From positions 1 to 26,194 of the forward strand of contig CAZSAL010000039.1 in the NCBI GenBank assembly GCA_964604825.1: a DNA stretch of 26,194 nucleotides. Direction: 5' to 3'. Positions 14,417-22,122 of the stretch are shown in pieces. Every line of letters begins with the position of its first letter. Position 1 is the first letter of the stretch. A program made the translations under genes and the position numbers. The stretch comes from CAZSAL01 sp964604825 (GTDB taxonomy: Bacteria > Elusimicrobiota > Elusimicrobia > 2-01-FULL-59-12). The notes below the pieces were generated by a model, which saw nothing but the letters and a program-made list of their open reading frames with translations, had not been told where the DNA came from and ran no database searches.

Positions 14417-14496
14417 GGAATGCGGAGTGCGGAATGCGGAAGGTGGTAAACTTTATTAAAAATCCTTCTTCCGAACTCCGAACTCCGAATTCCGAA
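14417..14496. repeat. Imperfect repeat block around the start of the 421-residue ORF
   Basis: Bases 14417-14441 are a tandem pattern of GGAATGCGGAGTGCGG type. Bases 14469-14496 are a tandem pattern of TTCCGAACTCCGAA type, roughly complementary to the first. Together they can fold into a long imperfect hairpin. Such TTCCGAA/CTCCGAA blocks recur as intergenic noise repeats in many genomes. The annotated start codon (14434) and the first 20 or so codons of the next gene lie inside it. Confidence 0.6.
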
Positions 14497-15699
14497 CTTG
14501 TCCATAAGACAACGCCTGAAGATCTCGTCGACAAGGTCATCGAGGGAGACGTTCTTTTCCGCATCAAAAATGGTTTTGGCCTTTCCAAATTCCGTCCTTC
14601 GCAGCGCGTCTGGATAGAGCCTTTTTTTAATTTTGCCGGTCTCGCCTTCGGGGGGCTCACCAGGTTGATGCCGTTAAGGTCCAGGATGGGCCTGAATCTG
14701 TGGATCTGCCGGAAACTTGAGAAGCGTCATTCGGCGGAAAATCCCGGGTTGGCTGCATGCGTCAGCGAAACGCAGGCTCTGGCGGAAAAAATTTACCGGG
14801 TAAACGGCATCTGGCCCGCGCTGGTTATAGCAACCTCCCACCCGCCGACAGTGGGTGATCTGGAATGGCTTAGGTTTGAGATTGTGCGCCAGGGCCTGAT
14901 CGTCGCAGATGCGGTATCCCTGTCCTCGCCTAATCCCCGCCTGCCTCAGTGCTTTCAGGCTATAGATCCTTTTGCTCTTGATACCCTTCCGCCATGGCTC
15001 GGCGGTTTTTATGCAGGTTATGCGCATTCTATTTTTCTGAGCTGGGATCGCCAGACGTCAACGCAAAGCCTGCCTCAGAGCATTCTTTTGCGCCGGTCCG
15101 GGCATGACAGAATCGCCTGGCGTACTCTAAATCGCTTGAAAAATGATATGCCTGTTTTGATGGCCCTGTCCGGAGGGCTGCCGCACAACGCCAGAATGTT
15201 TTATACGGCGCGCGAATTCATTCGCCGCCTGCCGATTAAAAAGTCCGTGTCCCGGTTGCAGACCGAATGGGAATTCATGGATCTGCTTCTGCGCGCAGAC
15301 CCGGCCTGCCGTCCTACTGAAGAGGGGAAACTTTCTCCCGCAGCAGAAGATGCGGTTCGCGCCTTTCTGGTCCGTTTCGGCATTGATCCTGTCGGGGTAG
15401 AACGGCTGCTTGCGGAGTTTTCCGACGAGTTGCAGTACGAAGTTCCCTATCGGGAACGATTTCTGAGGTTTCTGAAGAACAGGCTTCTAGACCGGGGAAA
15501 ACCGCTGATTCTTGTAGGCATAGCCCATCAAACGCAGGTTCCGTGGATACGCCTGTCCGAGCCCTGGGCGATGCAGACTTCTCCTCAAGGAATCGCAAGA
15601 ATTCCTTTGAACGGTCCTCAGCAGACCTATTCAACCGTGCGCGATTGGGCAAAAGCCTTTCATCGCAGTGCGTTTACAGGACCAAACATTTCTGCTTAA
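14434..15699 (+). CDS. Protein of unknown function, 421 residues
   Basis: I do not recognise this family. The frame is long, open and compositionally like its neighbours. Residues 1-24 (KNPSSELRTPNSEL region) are translated repeat, so the true start is uncertain: no ATG follows until residue 78 (LTRLMPLRSRM). From about residue 28 the protein looks ordinary: DLVDKVIEGDVLFRIKNG, then a hydrophobic-aromatic stretch VWIEPFFNFAGLAFGGL, a possible Rossmann-like strand ALVIATSHPPTVGDLEWLRFE near 122-142, and a helical C-terminal region. There is no signal peptide or clear transmembrane helix. The next gene begins 10 bases downstream, so it probably shares an operon with the PfkB kinase. Confidence 0.7.
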   Translation: MRKVVNFIKNPSSELRTPNSELVHKTTPEDLVDKVIEGDVLFRIKNGFGLSKFRPSQRVWIEPFFNFAGLAFGGLTRLMPLRSRMGLNLWICRKLEKRHSAENPGLAACVSETQALAEKIYRVNGIWPALVIATSHPPTVGDLEWLRFEIVRQGLIVADAVSLSSPNPRLPQCFQAIDPFALDTLPPWLGGFYAGYAHSIFLSWDRQTSTQSLPQSILLRRSGHDRIAWRTLNRLKNDMPVLMALSGGLPHNARMFYTAREFIRRLPIKKSVSRLQTEWEFMDLLLRADPACRPTEEGKLSPAAEDAVRAFLVRFGIDPVGVERLLAEFSDELQYEVPYRERFLRFLKNRLLDRGKPLILVGIAHQTQVPWIRLSEPWAMQTSPQGIARIPLNGPQQTYSTVRDWAKAFHRSAFTGPNISA

Positions 15700-15709
15700 A
15701 TTTTCCCCA

Positions 15710-16621
15710 ATGGATAACATTCTGGTAGTCGGTTCAGTCGCTCTGGATACCGTTAAAACGCCTTTCGGTGAGGTGAAAGAGGCGCTGGGCGGGTCTGCGA
15801 CGTATGCCGCCTTCTCCGCCAGTTTTTTCGCGCCCGTGCACATGGTTGCGGTTGTTGGCGAAGATTTCCCTGAGGAACATATAAATTTGCTGCGGGATCG
15901 GGGCATTCATACCGAAGGCATGCAGGTAACTCCCGGCAGGACGTTCCGGTGGTCGGGTTCCTATGAATATGATTTGAATGAAGCGAATACCCTGTCTACG
16001 GAGCTGAACGTTTTTGAAACCTTCCGCCCGGCCATTCCGCCGATGTACAAAAAGAGCGATCTGGTTTTTCTGGCCAATATCGATCCTGATCTGCAGAGCT
16101 CTGTTCTGGAACAGATGGAAAAACCCCGTCTGGTCGCTCTGGATACCATGAATCTCTGGATAAATAAAAAGCCCGACTCTTTGAAGAAAGTCATCAAAAA
16201 AGTAGATTTTCTGTTCATCAACGATGCCGAGGCGCGGTTATTCGCCAATACGCCGAGCCTGGTTAGAGCGGGCCGCCTGTTGCAGTCCTGGGGGCCCAAA
16301 TACGTCATTATTAAAAAAGGGGAACACGGTGCGCTGATGTTCGGCGACAACAGCTTTTTTGCGGCGCCCGCGTTTCCGCTTGAGGAAGTTTACGACCCTA
16401 CGGGCGCAGGCGACACCTTCGCCGGTGGATTTTTCGGTTACCTGGCCCGGCAGGAGGGAGAAATGTCCGAGGCAATACTCCGTCGCGCGGTCGTTTACGG
16501 CACAGTCATGGCCTCGTTCACCGTTGAAAAATTCAGCCTCGAAAGACTAAAAACGCTCACCAATGAACAGATCGAAGCGCGGGTCCGCATGCTCAAGGAG
16601 CTCTCGCACTTCGATATGTGA
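15710..16621 (+). CDS. PfkB-family carbohydrate kinase
   Basis: The 303-residue protein shows both PfkB/ribokinase signatures: LGGSATYAA near residues 28-36 and DPTGAGDTFAGGF at 229-241, with D235 the expected catalytic base and GAGD the anion hole. It should transfer phosphate from ATP to a sugar or sugar-like compound in the cytosol; the substrate cannot be named. The start at 15710 (MDNILVVGSVALD) fits the family N-terminus better than 15668, which overlaps the preceding gene. It lies 10 bases after that gene. No clear Shine-Dalgarno is present (TTTTCCCCA before the ATG). Confidence 0.92.
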   Translation: MDNILVVGSVALDTVKTPFGEVKEALGGSATYAAFSASFFAPVHMVAVVGEDFPEEHINLLRDRGIHTEGMQVTPGRTFRWSGSYEYDLNEANTLSTELNVFETFRPAIPPMYKKSDLVFLANIDPDLQSSVLEQMEKPRLVALDTMNLWINKKPDSLKKVIKKVDFLFINDAEARLFANTPSLVRAGRLLQSWGPKYVIIKKGEHGALMFGDNSFFAAPAFPLEEVYDPTGAGDTFAGGFFGYLARQEGEMSEAILRRAVVYGTVMASFTVEKFSLERLKTLTNEQIEARVRMLKELSHFDM

Positions 16622-16625
16622 AAAA

Positions 16626-16657
16626 CGGGCCCAGGCTGGTATAGGCCTGTTGGACCG
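16626..16657 (+). terminator. Possible terminator after the PfkB kinase gene
   Basis: CAGGC (16632-16636) pairs with GCCTG (16645-16649) and an outer CGG with CCG, with a mismatch and a two-base bulge between. An A-rich then T-containing tail follows, without a clear U run. Placement just after the stop codon favours a terminator, but the structure is imperfect. Confidence 0.3.
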
Positions 16658-16731
16658 AAAAATTTAGCCCTCTATCCTATTGCAGAGCTGTTAAATTTCC
16701 ATTAATCTATATCAATACTTAAATACCAGGC

Positions 16732-19197
16732 ATGAGAATTATAATTCGCTTTATTTCCCTGACTATTGTTTGCTCCCTGACGCTTCAGTCCACCTGCACT
16801 GCAGGACCGGTTGCGGCGGGGAGCGTGCTTTGCTCCGTCCCCTTGGCCGGAGTCCACGAATCGTTTGAGTCGCAGGCCTTGAATCTTCCAATCCGCTATT
16901 TCCATCAAGTCATTCTGGCTCCCGACCGCCCTCTGTTTACAAAGACCCGCTCCCTCTTCCGTTCGATCTGGGCTGAACCTGCAAGGAGGTTTTGGATTCC
17001 TCCGGTGGTTCTAGCGATGGCCGCGACCATCCTCTCCGGATCGATTTATTCATTTCCCATTCATGCAGCCATAGTCGGGGGTATATGGTGGTTTGCTGTG
17101 CGCGCCTGCATTCTGCATGAAAAAGCGCATCTCGATGTTCTGCCACAGCACCAATTTTCCGGGATGCGGTACTTCGGAAGAAATATTTGGAAGATTTTTC
17201 ATTGGAAAAACTGGCTGCTGCCTCCGGATGTTTATATTGAAACAGCCGATCTGGAAGCAGTCGAACCTTTGACGGAATGCGAGCCGGGCCGCGTGCTCGT
17301 TTATGAACAGTCCGATGCGATGGCGTTTGCGCTTGTGGGACCGGAATTCCGGGGGTTACACCCTCTGGCGTGGATGAAGGAGACCAAAGAAATGCCGGGC
17401 CTGCCGGCTTTTTTTGAGCAATTGCCAGAGGGGAAGGGAAAAGCGTTTTTCCTTAACGGCAACCCCGCAGGTCAACGGGTCGGGCCATACGAATTTCGAT
17501 GGACTTCCGAAAAAGTTTTTCCGACTCTGTTTTACGGCACGGAAAACTATCCGCTTCAGGCGGTTGGGCTGATACAAGCGGGAGCATTCAGGTTTAGTTC
17601 CTCTACCAATATCGGTGAATGCGCGGTGGTTACAGATCATAAATCGCCCAGGAAGATTCCCAATCGGGAAATCCGCGATGGAAACGGCGATCTGGCGGAG
17701 GGATCGTTCCGTACCAGTCAAGGGGATGTGAATGTGCAGCAGATGCATCTGTTTGTTCCGGTGTGGGAGGAAGTTGAAGGCAAAATCGTTTTTGGTCATC
17801 TCTGGCGGAATCCGGATACCGGTGAGTTGTTTGTCAAGCTTGGGACTGAAGAGAAACCTCTGGAAACCCTGGAGTTGATCGATGTGCGTGAGGGAAACAA
17901 GGAGGTTGCAAAGGCCGGATTGCATAACAACCAGTTGACTGCGGCAAAGATCATGGCCACCGCGTCGCTTGCTGTAATTGTTGCGTCAGGGTTTTTGCCC
18001 GCTTTGCCCGGGCAATCATTGATTATGCGGTCTCTTGCTGAAAGCGTCTACTGGTATGCTTCTGAGTTTTTGGTGGCGCTGGCGCTGGCATCAATCTATT
18101 ACCTCCGGCAATGGTTCGCAGTTGGTTCGAGGGCATCGGACTTTGTGGTGAGTGAAACGGGAATTATTCAAGGCGGTCGACTCTGGGCAGGTTCCGGCAG
18201 CGAAGAACAAACAGAACCGTCTGCAGGCGCAGGTGAATCGCGGTACGAATGGCTGGGAAAGGTCCTTGATTTGACGCGGGAATTACTTCCCAATGAGCAG
18301 ACATATGGAATGGATGAAGAATTCAAGCTTATGAGTTGTAACGTCCAAACGCTTGTTCTGCACCGGCTGCTTACATTGATGGGGATCCCATCAAGGGTCG
18401 TTGTTCTCGATTATTCAAAGATAAATTCTGAGGAACGTATTCATCAGGAAACAATTCATTACGTCATACAGACTGATGACGGAATTTTTATTGATGTCGG
18501 GCGCGGTGTTATCCTGCCAGACACTGAAGAACGGATCATGTATGTGAATGCGACGGAGGCTGGGAAAAACCTTAATTTACCGGAAAGCCTACGTCCAGAT
18601 CGGGTGGCAGCCTTGTATGAACAACAGTTGGAATTTGTTCTGGGAAATCGCGACAGGATTTTGACTCTTGCTGCTGAATCTCTTATTGAGCACTACCAGG
18701 CTGTATGGCGTGGTCTTATTGAGTTTGTCGAGCCGCGGATGGGCGATGGTGGTGTAGATCTGCATGGTTTGTACGATCGGCCTAATAAGAACGCTCAGAA
18801 ATTTATTACGGCCATGGAATTGAAAATTTTAGGAATGGCTCTAGGGTCGGTTCGAGACGGAATCGCACTGTTTGGAATTCTTGCTGATCCAGCAAGATGT
18901 AAATTATTTGTGACTGAACCAAACCGTGAAGCAGGATATGCAATTGTCCCAGTTCCTGATGAAGGATTCCATCTGCTTTATCCTGGGGGTGGTCGTGCGG
19001 TAGTCGATCCAGAAGGATATGCTTCTTTTGTAAGTTTGATTACTACAGGTCGGATGGACGAATTTAGCCCGGTCCTTCAGAACTATGTGGCTGGCCTGGA
19101 AGGTATCAAATTAATGATGGATTACTTGATCGCCTTGCACGAAAATCTGACAGAGAAACCGCGTGTCATTACACGTCCGGTTCAGAGCGCTGCGTAA
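16732..19197 (+). CDS. Large membrane protein with HEKAH motif and transglutaminase-like domain
   Basis: The 821-residue protein begins with a signal-like segment (1-25) and has hydrophobic segments at about 88-108, 109-128, 404-423 and 438-458. At the end of the second, ILHEKAHLD carries HExxH (H129, E130, H133), the usual zinc-metallopeptidase motif; no third ligand can be named. After the last membrane pair and a Gly/Ser/Glu-rich linker (about 483-503) comes a segment like the transglutaminase core: C536 in MSCNVQTLVLHRLL, GIPSRVVV (551-558), H576 in IHYVIQ and D588 in GIFIDVGRG. The order and spacing suit a Cys-His-Asp triad. Neither activity is proven. The stretch from about 18290 to 19190 looks AT-richer than the first half. 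It stands alone with 110 bases upstream and no strong Shine-Dalgarno. Family not recognised. Confidence 0.8.
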   Translation: MRIIIRFISLTIVCSLTLQSTCTAGPVAAGSVLCSVPLAGVHESFESQALNLPIRYFHQVILAPDRPLFTKTRSLFRSIWAEPARRFWIPPVVLAMAATILSGSIYSFPIHAAIVGGIWWFAVRACILHEKAHLDVLPQHQFSGMRYFGRNIWKIFHWKNWLLPPDVYIETADLEAVEPLTECEPGRVLVYEQSDAMAFALVGPEFRGLHPLAWMKETKEMPGLPAFFEQLPEGKGKAFFLNGNPAGQRVGPYEFRWTSEKVFPTLFYGTENYPLQAVGLIQAGAFRFSSSTNIGECAVVTDHKSPRKIPNREIRDGNGDLAEGSFRTSQGDVNVQQMHLFVPVWEEVEGKIVFGHLWRNPDTGELFVKLGTEEKPLETLELIDVREGNKEVAKAGLHNNQLTAAKIMATASLAVIVASGFLPALPGQSLIMRSLAESVYWYASEFLVALALASIYYLRQWFAVGSRASDFVVSETGIIQGGRLWAGSGSEEQTEPSAGAGESRYEWLGKVLDLTRELLPNEQTYGMDEEFKLMSCNVQTLVLHRLLTLMGIPSRVVVLDYSKINSEERIHQETIHYVIQTDDGIFIDVGRGVILPDTEERIMYVNATEAGKNLNLPESLRPDRVAALYEQQLEFVLGNRDRILTLAAESLIEHYQAVWRGLIEFVEPRMGDGGVDLHGLYDRPNKNAQKFITAMELKILGMALGSVRDGIALFGILADPARCKLFVTEPNREAGYAIVPVPDEGFHLLYPGGGRAVVDPEGYASFVSLITTGRMDEFSPVLQNYVAGLEGIKLMMDYLIALHENLTEKPRVITRPVQSAA

Positions 19198-19281
19198 AAA
19201 GCGCTAAAACTACTCTCCGACTAAGAACTTGTCTTTTTTGCAAATTCATGTTAATTAAGAATGTCGCTCTTGCGGTGTTAC

Positions 19282-20283
19282 ATGAAAATTAAACGGTTTA
19301 TTATTGCGCTGGCAGTTTTTTCCCTGGCTTCTTTAGCCGGTGATCGCGCTTATGTGAAAGCTACGGGCGTCCTCACTCCGCCGTCGCCGGTTGTTTCCGC
19401 GCCCCCTTCTACTCCTCTTGTCCCGGTCAATCCGGACGACTGGGAATCCATGGCCGCCGCCGTGCGCTCCCGGGCGCGGCGTTTTCATGGCGATGTAGGG
19501 TATGTGATCAAGGACTTCCGCAGCGGCCGGACCATACAAAGTAACGCGGACCACGTTTTCTTAAGCGCCAGCCTGATTAAACTTCCTATCCTGGTCGCCG
19601 CCTTTCAGGCTATCCATGACGGGCGCCTGACTTTGACCGAAAAAGTCCGGCTGACGAGAAAAGACCGCCAGGGTGGTTCGGGGATTCTCAAGTTCTCGGC
19701 CCCGGGAACAGTGTTTGCGATGAGCGATCTGCTGGAAGACATGATTATCTACAGCGATAACACCGCCACCCGCCTGGTGGTCCGGCGGATGGGAGTGGAT
19801 TATCTGCAGCAGACGTTTGTGCGGCTCGGACTGAAGGACACGCAGATTCATTCTCAGGGATTTCGTTTGACGCCGCGCTATATAGCCGAGGACAATCTTA
19901 CCAGCCCGCGCGACGCGGCTTCCCTCCTGAACAGGATGTACGCGCGTACCCTGGTTTCCCCGGAAGCCAGCGAACAGATGCTGACCATACTCAAACATCA
20001 GAAGCTGCGCGACCGCCTGCCGCGCTATCTGCCGATGGGATGGGAAATCGCTCATAAAACCGGCCTGCTGCGCAGATCATGCCATGATGTGGGAATCGTA
20101 TTTACTCCGAAAGGAGACTATATGATCTGCGTTCTGACCGGGCGGGACATGAACTACAGGTCCGCCAAACACTTTATCGCTTCTCTGGGCAGGCTCACTT
20201 TTGATTATTACCTGGGCAATGGTTTCCACCGCCCGGTTCTCCAGACCCGCCGCATCACCCGCGATCTGCATCCCGCAGGCTAA
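19282..20283 (+). CDS. Serine hydrolase, class A beta-lactamase-like
   Basis: Starting at 19282 the protein has 333 residues with a signal peptide (IIALAVFSLASLAG) and a Pro-rich linker (about 32-52: PPSPVVSAPPSTPLVP). The active-site elements of the class A beta-lactamase/penicillin-binding fold follow: SLIK (S97, K100), SDN (158-160), an omega-loop-like AEDNLT (E203) and KTG (259-261). Class A beta-lactamases normally have ExxLN in that loop; here it reads E-D-N-L-T, so beta-lactamase activity is uncertain. It may instead act on peptidoglycan or another ester or amide. The frame is also open from ATG 19261, which would add seven residues; neither start has a good Shine-Dalgarno. It lies 22 bases before ispH. 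Confidence 0.88.
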   Translation: MKIKRFIIALAVFSLASLAGDRAYVKATGVLTPPSPVVSAPPSTPLVPVNPDDWESMAAAVRSRARRFHGDVGYVIKDFRSGRTIQSNADHVFLSASLIKLPILVAAFQAIHDGRLTLTEKVRLTRKDRQGGSGILKFSAPGTVFAMSDLLEDMIIYSDNTATRLVVRRMGVDYLQQTFVRLGLKDTQIHSQGFRLTPRYIAEDNLTSPRDAASLLNRMYARTLVSPEASEQMLTILKHQKLRDRLPRYLPMGWEIAHKTGLLRRSCHDVGIVFTPKGDYMICVLTGRDMNYRSAKHFIASLGRLTFDYYLGNGFHRPVLQTRRITRDLHPAG

Positions 20284-20291
20284 GCAAAATA

Positions 20292-20297
20292 TATAAT
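20292..20297 (+). promoter_or_regulatory. TATAAT box directly upstream of ispH
   Basis: A perfect TATAAT lies eight bases before the ispH ATG (20306), inside the 22-base gap after the serine-hydrolase gene. No convincing -35 box is found at the usual distance. If it is used, transcription would start at about the first codon, giving a leaderless mRNA. Confidence 0.3.
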
Positions 20298-20305
20298 TGT
20301 CTTAA

Positions 20306-21244
20306 ATGAAACTGATTCTTGTACGTCCCAGGGGGTTCTGCGCCGGCGTGGTGCGCGCCATAGATATCGTTGATATCGCCCTTAAAAAATTTCCGCATCC
20401 GGTTTATGTGCGCAAGGAAATCGTGCATAACCGGTCGGTTGTTGAAAGCTTCAAACGTCAGGGAGTCATCTTTATCGACAACCTGCAGGAAGCGCCGGAA
20501 GGCAGCGTAGTCATCTTCAGCGCTCACGGCGTGTCGCCCGCAGTCCGGGAAGAAGCGATCCAGCGCAAGGTTCACGTGATCGATGCCACCTGCCCGCTGG
20601 TGACGAAAGTTCATCTCGAAGTCCATAAATATCTGAAAGAAGGGTATTCCATTATCCTGATCGGGCACCGCGAGCACGACGAGGTCGAAGGTACGACCGG
20701 CGAGGCTCCGGATAAAATCCAGGTGGTGGACAGCGTCGAGGAAGTCGGCAGGATCAGCGTGCCGGACCCCACGAAAGTGGTTTGCCTTACGCAGACGACC
20801 CTCAGCGTTGATGAAACGCGGGATATCGCGGCGGCCATTAAACGGCGTTTCCCTTACCTTGTGACTCCGCCGAAAGACGACATCTGCTATGCCACGCAGA
20901 ACCGCCAGGACGCGGTCAAAGAGTTGATCCGCAAAGGCATAGATCTGCTGCTGGTGGTAGGCTCGCGCAACAGCTCGAATTCCATCCGGCTCTGCGAAGT
21001 GGGCCGTGCCAACGGGATTGCGGCGCACCTGATTGATAACGCCTCGGAGATTCAGCCGGAGTGGCTGAGCAATGTAAAAACGGTCGGGCTTACTGCGGGA
21101 GCCTCGGCTCCGGATTATCTCATCGATGAAGTCGTCCAATATTTAAAGGAGCGCGGAGCTGTGATGGAAGAACTGGAAGTCGTTAAAGAAGAAGTCAGTT
21201 TTGCCCTGCCGCGCGACCTCCTGACCGAACCCGCCGAAGCGTGA
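20306..21244 (+). CDS. ispH: 4-hydroxy-3-methylbut-2-enyl diphosphate reductase
   Basis: IspH is the last enzyme of the MEP pathway. It reduces HMBPP to IPP and DMAPP using a [4Fe-4S] cluster. The 312-residue protein has the three cluster cysteines C12 (RGFCAGV), C96 (DATCPLV) and C194 (DICYATQNRQ), and the catalytic H124 and E126 in GHREHDEVEG. NSSNSIRL supplies substrate contacts. The length is typical. It ends in a short tail (EEVSFALPRDLLTEPAEA). The stop overlaps a GTG start of the next gene by four bases (GTGA), suggesting an operon. No Shine-Dalgarno is visible before the ATG; a TATAAT lies there instead. Confidence 0.97.
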   Translation: MKLILVRPRGFCAGVVRAIDIVDIALKKFPHPVYVRKEIVHNRSVVESFKRQGVIFIDNLQEAPEGSVVIFSAHGVSPAVREEAIQRKVHVIDATCPLVTKVHLEVHKYLKEGYSIILIGHREHDEVEGTTGEAPDKIQVVDSVEEVGRISVPDPTKVVCLTQTTLSVDETRDIAAAIKRRFPYLVTPPKDDICYATQNRQDAVKELIRKGIDLLLVVGSRNSSNSIRLCEVGRANGIAAHLIDNASEIQPEWLSNVKTVGLTAGASAPDYLIDEVVQYLKERGAVMEELEVVKEEVSFALPRDLLTEPAEA

Positions 21245-22122
21245 AACCACTTTTATCCGGAAACTATCATCCAAAAATCCCTTCCCCCTTGATGGGGGAA
21301 GGTTGGGATGGGGGTGATAACCGTCGAAACCGACCCCCCACCCCCGCCCTCCCCCGCAAGGGGGGAGGGGATTGGTTTCTAATTACCTTTCTGACCGTCA
21401 CTTTGTTTTGCCAGCCCTGTTTTTCGGACTCCTGGCAGAAATTACATGTTAAAACCGGCGACGGAGTTATCCTAGTGGGCCTTTATCACCCGCCGGCAGA
21501 AGGACATCTGACATGGGTGTTTCTCTCCGGGCTTGGCAGCAGCAAGGAGGAATGGAAAAAGTTCGCTGATCTGGTCGTAGCGCAGGGGAACGGGGCGTTC
21601 CTGTACGATTTTCGCGGCCACGGCGAGAGCAGGCAGGGTCCGGGCGGCGAGATCGATTTCAATACTGCGGCTGAACCGTTCTGGAGCCTGATGCCGGATG
21701 ACTTGAAAACGGTGCTGCATTTCTTGAGCACCCGCTGTCACATCCCGCTGAACCGGACCGGCCTGGCGGGAGCGAGCCTTGGAGCCAACGTTGTTCTGAA
21801 TGTCGCAGCGGATAACGGCGCTATCCCGGCCGTGGTTCTGCTTTCGCCCGGGTTCGTTTACGCCGGGATCAGCACGCAGGATTCATTTGGAGCTTATGGC
21901 CGAAGGCCCATGTTTGCCGCGGCCAGTCCGGAAGATAAATATGCGTATGCCACTGTTTCCGTCATGGCAAAGGCGCGTCAGGATGGGGCGTTCACCCGCC
22001 TTGATGGTCGGGGCCGGGAGCACGGAGTGGCCATGCTTCATGGAGAGTTTACCGATACATTGTTAAGATGGATGAAAGGATTCGATGGAAATAGGAATAG
22101 TCGGTCTTCCCAACGTCGGTAA
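21241..22122 (+). CDS. Alpha/beta hydrolase with a repeat-derived N-terminal insertion
   Basis: The 293-residue reading starts at GTG 21241 (overlapping the ispH stop). Residues about 13-43 (PSPLMGEGWDGG and PPTPALPRKGGG) are the translation of a G-rich palindromic repeat (21278-21371). A signal-peptide-like stretch follows (DWFLITFLTVTLFCQPCFS), then the hydrolase domain: FLSGLGSSKEEW, FRGHGESRQG, nucleophile elbow GASLGAN and a late REHGVAM with the likely catalytic His. Substrate unknown. No in-frame ATG or GTG lies between the repeat and the hydrophobic stretch, so translation either crosses the repeat or starts at a rare codon such as TTG or CTG. The 3' end runs 38 bases into ychF, whose ATG lies in another frame. 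The last residues (GNRNSRSSQRR) are thus shared DNA. Confidence 0.75.
   Translation: MKPLLSGNYHPKIPSPLMGEGWDGGDNRRNRPPTPALPRKGGGDWFLITFLTVTLFCQPCFSDSWQKLHVKTGDGVILVGLYHPPAEGHLTWVFLSGLGSSKEEWKKFADLVVAQGNGAFLYDFRGHGESRQGPGGEIDFNTAAEPFWSLMPDDLKTVLHFLSTRCHIPLNRTGLAGASLGANVVLNVAADNGAIPAVVLLSPGFVYAGISTQDSFGAYGRRPMFAAASPEDKYAYATVSVMAKARQDGAFTRLDGRGREHGVAMLHGEFTDTLLRWMKGFDGNRNSRSSQRR
21278..21371. repeat. G-rich palindromic repeat element inside a coding frame
   Basis: Two strong hairpins lie at the ends: CCTTCCCCC-TTGAT-GGGGGAAGG (21280-21302) and CCCTCCCCC with GGGGGAGGG (21347-21370, loop GCAA plus one G). Between them GGGATGGGGGTG and CCCCCCACCCCC are complementary, so the whole element can fold into a larger branched cruciform. 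Repeats with exactly this look (SPLMGEG... PPTPALPRKGGG when translated) are widespread in bacterial genomes. Here it lies in frame near the start of an alpha/beta-hydrolase gene. Confidence 0.85.

Noticed and set aside
20255..21139. 294-residue minus-strand ORF opposite ispH
   Set aside because: IspH has all catalytic residues in the plus frame; the antisense ORF is a shadow despite its length.
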